This document shows, piece by piece, positions 50,996 through 52,685 of a stretch of 52,685 nucleotides of DNA. The position numbers and the translations under genes are program-made. Source of the stretch: a virus. The notes below the pieces were generated by a model. That model was not told the origin of the DNA. It searched no databases and worked only from the letters and a program-made list of their open reading frames with translations. The stretch spans positions 1 through 52,685 of IMG/VR virus record IMGVR_UViG_3300025687_000060. One strand, 5' to 3'. The first letter of the stretch is position 1; each line of letters starts with the position of its first letter.

Positions 50996-51129
50996 ACACT
51001 CCAAACTGGCAACACCACTCCAAGAAGGAGCAGAAGCGGAAACTGAAACCGCAAGCACTCCGACAAGCAAAGGCACGTCGCCAAGCACTCAAGAAGCGTC
51101 TCAATCAACGAGACGCTTCTTTTTTATAA
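50992..51129 (+). CDS. 45-residue very basic peptide
   Basis: ATG 50992 overlaps the previous stop (ATGA); TAA at 51127-51129. The product (MNTPNWQHHSKKEQKRKLKP, then QALRQAKARRQALKKRLNQR, then DASFL) has about 17 Lys/Arg in 45 residues and no acidic residue except E13 and D41; one continuous basic helix is likely. Nucleic-acid binding is a reasonable inference, no family known. The last codons are built from the right arm of the terminator and its T-run, and the stop lies inside the next late promoter. Confidence 0.6.
   Translation: MNTPNWQHHSKKEQKRKLKPQALRQAKARRQALKKRLNQRDASFL
51091..51125 (+). terminator. Strong intrinsic terminator inside the end of the basic-peptide gene
   Basis: AAGAAGCGTCTC (51091-51102), 7-nt loop, GAGACGCTTCTT (51110-51121): a perfect 12-bp stem followed by T to 51125. 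It overlaps the coding 3' end. Confidence 0.85.
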
Positions 51130-51132
51130 ATA
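51125..51132 (+). promoter_or_regulatory. Late promoter TATAAATA
   Basis: Exact late box that starts at the last T of the terminator and contains the TAA stop (51127-51129). 17 nt to the next ATG. Confidence 0.75.
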
Positions 51133-51149
51133 CCTAGAAAGTCAAGAAA

Positions 51150-51476
51150 ATGGATTTAAAGAAATTTAGGGGATTTATTGAAGCATATGCTTCAATCTAT
51201 GTACCAATTAGCGAATCCCACTTTAAGGTTGGTGATGAAGTCACCTGCAAAGAAAGTGGAATGGAAGGTGAAGTTGTAAAGGTTGATCCAGAAGGAAAGG
51301 GGAAGTATTATACTGTCAAGCGTGAAGATGGTAAGACAGTAAAGTATGCTCCTGATGAATTGGAAAAGGAAAGCGAAGAAGAGGAAGGAGCAAGTAAAGA
51401 GAAGGAGACTGAGTTTCATTCAAAGTTAGATACGATGGTGCATAAGACCTTCGGCAAGAGAGAAGGGGAGAAGTAA
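51150..51476 (+). CDS. Small KOW/Tudor-like protein with head-targeting-like N-terminus
   Basis: Encodes 108 residues. The N-terminus MDLKKFRGFIEAYASIYVPI then SES resembles the F-I-x-E targeting type, with I20-S21-E22/S23 as the best gp21-type cut. Residues 24-72 (HFKVGDEVTCKESGMEGEVV, KVDPEGKGKYYTVKREDGKT, VKYAPDELE) form a KOW/SH3-like beta barrel: 'f-x-v-G-D-x-V-x-c...g-x-x-G-x-V-v-k-v...y-x-V...d-G'. A charged tail follows. It has an exact late promoter upstream, and a conserved bipartite motif and UUCG terminator after the stop. Head packaging is inferred. Confidence 0.65.
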   Translation: MDLKKFRGFIEAYASIYVPISESHFKVGDEVTCKESGMEGEVVKVDPEGKGKYYTVKREDGKTVKYAPDELEKESEEEEGASKEKETEFHSKLDTMVHKTFGKREGEK

Positions 51477-51526
51477 ACCACTTTTCAAACTGGCACACTG
51501 GGGGGGTCTTCGGACCTCCTTTTTTT
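51475..51526 (+). terminator. Bipartite 3' motif and UUCG terminator
   Basis: AAACCACTTTTC (51475-51486, overlapping the stop) and CACTGGGGGG (51496-51505) repeat the pair at 1137-1174. The stem GGGGGTC (51502-51508), loop TTCG, GACCTCC (51513-51519) has one G-T pair and is followed by seven T (51520-51526). Confidence 0.85.
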
Positions 51527-51527
51527 G

Positions 51528-51533
51528 TATAAT
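51528..51533 (+). promoter_or_regulatory. -10 box TATAAT after the terminator
   Basis: Perfect TATAAT right after the terminator T-run, 21 nt before ATG 51555. No clear -35. The layout (stem-loop, -10, short A/C-rich leader without SD) repeats that of the first 3 kb. Confidence 0.6.
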
Positions 51534-51554
51534 AGGTCCATACGCAACAGAGCA

Positions 51555-52685
51555 ATGACCGTTCGCCACGAAATCAAGTCCCAACTTGCCAAACTCCTTG
51601 CTACTGAGGACCTGGTGGTTGAGCACAAGAAAGTGGAAACTGCTTGTTTCAATGTCCACACTCGTGTGCTGACCCTGCCAATGTGGGAGAAGGCAAGTAA
51701 CACCATGTATGATCTTCTGGTTGGACATGAAGTGGGACATGCTCTCTACACTCCAGATGAGGATTGGTTGGAGACTCATAAGATTCCACCTCAGTTTGTG
51801 AATGTGGTTGAAGATGCTCGTATTGAGAAACTGATGAAGCGTCGTTATGCTGGACTTGCTAAGACGTTCTATAGTGGTTACAAGGAGTTGTCTGAGGAAG
51901 ACTTCTTTCAACTTGAAAATGAAGATATTGATGCCTTCAATCTTGCTGACCGTGCTAACTTGTGGTTTAAGATTGGTAATTTTGTAGATATTCCTATTGA
52001 ACCTGGTGAAGAAACGGAAATTATTAACCTGATTGCTGAGTCTGAAACCTTTGCTGATGTTCTGATTGCTGCAGAGCAACTCTATAAGTTCTGTAAAGCA
52101 AAGCAGCAAGAAGAAACTAAGACCCCGATGGATGATTTGGAGTCTCAGACTTCTGGTTCTAATCAAGGTGCTTCTGATTTCTCTGATCAACCTGAGGGTG
52201 ATACTGAGAATGCCAACGACAATGCCAACGAAGAAGATAATGCCAACGAAGGTGCTCCTGTTGGCAATCAATCCAAACCTCAAGGTGGTGGCGACACTGC
52301 TGGAGATCTTGGTGGCGAAACCAATGAGGAACCTGAAGTCAAAACTATGGAGTCACTTGAGGAAGCACTCAAGAATTTGGTTGATCATAATGGACAGGAG
52401 AATGTCTACCTGGAACTTCCCAAACTTGATTTGAATAAAATTATTGTTCCTAATGCTGAAATTTACGACAAGTGTAAGGAATATTGGGGTTCTTGGATGG
52501 AAGAACATGAATATACCACCGAAGAAATCTTTGGTGAAGTTGATAAGAAGTTCTTAGAATTCAAGCGTTCGGCGCAGAAAGAAGTAAACTATCTGGTCAA
52601 AGAGTTTGAGTGCCGTAAGGCAGCAGACTCATATGCCCGTGCTACTACTGCTCGGACTGGTGTGTTGGACTGCACCAAACTCCAC
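51555..52685 (+). CDS. HEXXH zinc-metalloprotease-like protein (3' end outside window)
   Basis: Open from ATG 51555 to the window edge, 377 codons without a stop. HEVGH at residues 58-62 (in DLLVGHEVGHALYTPDEDW) is a zinc-peptidase motif, and NVVEDARIEKLMKRRY (83-98) supplies a likely third ligand and matches the 'V-E-D-x-R-I-E' block found in CobT/VWA-associated peptidases. A low-complexity acidic linker with three AN(D/E)-type repeats (about 217-233) separates it from a second charged helical part (about 260-377). Cyanophage homologues often carry a VWA-like C-terminus, which would lie outside the window. Substrate unknown. Promoter is host-type, so it is probably not a late virion gene. 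Confidence 0.75.
   Translation, partial: MTVRHEIKSQLAKLLATEDLVVEHKKVETACFNVHTRVLTLPMWEKASNTMYDLLVGHEVGHALYTPDEDWLETHKIPPQFVNVVEDARIEKLMKRRYAGLAKTFYSGYKELSEEDFFQLENEDIDAFNLADRANLWFKIGNFVDIPIEPGEETEIINLIAESETFADVLIAAEQLYKFCKAKQQEETKTPMDDLESQTSGSNQGASDFSDQPEGDTENANDNANEEDNANEGAPVGNQSKPQGGGDTAGDLGGETNEEPEVKTMESLEEALKNLVDHNGQENVYLELPKLDLNKIIVPNAEIYDKCKEYWGSWMEEHEYTTEEIFGEVDKKFLEFKRSAQKEVNYLVKEFECRKAADSYARATTARTGVLDCTKLH

Noticed and set aside
51426-52283. Long minus-strand frame of 285 codons
   Set aside because: Lies opposite the metalloprotease gene, which has clear motifs and a promoter; the minus frame has no recognisable protein.
1-52685. Search for minus-strand genes, tRNAs and integrase/attachment sites
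   Set aside because: No minus-strand frame showed a family, start signal or promoter; no complete tRNA fold, integrase or paired att repeat was found.

Overview
This window is part of the genome of a T4-like cyanophage (contractile-tailed myovirus). The order gp25-gp6-(giant)-gp8-(DUF4815)-gp13-gp14-gp15-gp16-gp17-gp18-gp19-gp20-gp67-gp21-gp22-gp23-gp3-uvsY-uvsW-gp55-gp47-gp46 is the conserved T4-type virion and late-control block as arranged in Synechococcus/Prochlorococcus phages. A YHYH-domain giant tail protein, a DUF4815 protein and a DUF3110 protein point the same way. Every supported gene is on the plus strand. Host genus and habitat cannot be fixed from this sequence, and no photosynthesis genes or tRNAs were seen.

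Layout. (1) 1-2138: a packed run of tiny genes of unknown function, visibly richer in GC than the structural block. Several have their own unit of stem-loop, host-type -10 box and short leader with a CAGTTCA-like core; others are coupled by ATGA overlaps. (2) 2139-4166: two long non-coding stretches (an AT-rich one with a 3 x 22 bp tandem repeat, then a GC-rich island) flanking one gene that resembles HhH-GPD DNA glycosylases. (3) 4167-6283: a frameshifted small gene, a glycosyltransferase-like gene behind a good sigma70-type promoter, and small conserved proteins. (4) 6323-28614: baseplate and tail genes, dominated by reading frames of 3426 and 2416 codons full of beta-type repeats. (5) 28648-35421: neck and tail completion (gp13-gp15) and the packaging motor (gp16, gp17). 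(6) 35507-44107: sheath, tube, portal, prohead core, protease, scaffold and major capsid protein, ending in a strong terminator. (7) 44180-50810: gp3-like, UvsY, UvsW, an Sm-like protein, the late sigma factor gp55, and gp47/gp46 with a DUF3110 gene between them. (8) 50834-52685: small proteins with head-targeting-like N-termini, a very basic peptide, and the start of a zinc-metalloprotease-like gene cut by the window edge.

How it works together. Late promoters of the T4/gp55 type (TATAAATA or one-base variants) stand before many virion genes. gp55 itself has a host-type promoter, which fits a switch from host sigma factor to gp55. gp46/47, UvsY and UvsW link recombination-driven replication to late expression. 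gp21 would process gp23, the scaffold and a set of small proteins that carry N-termini like the T4 internal-protein capsid targeting sequence. That set, the stem-loop/promoter/leader units, and the beta modules shared between tail and neck proteins are the most interesting observations here.
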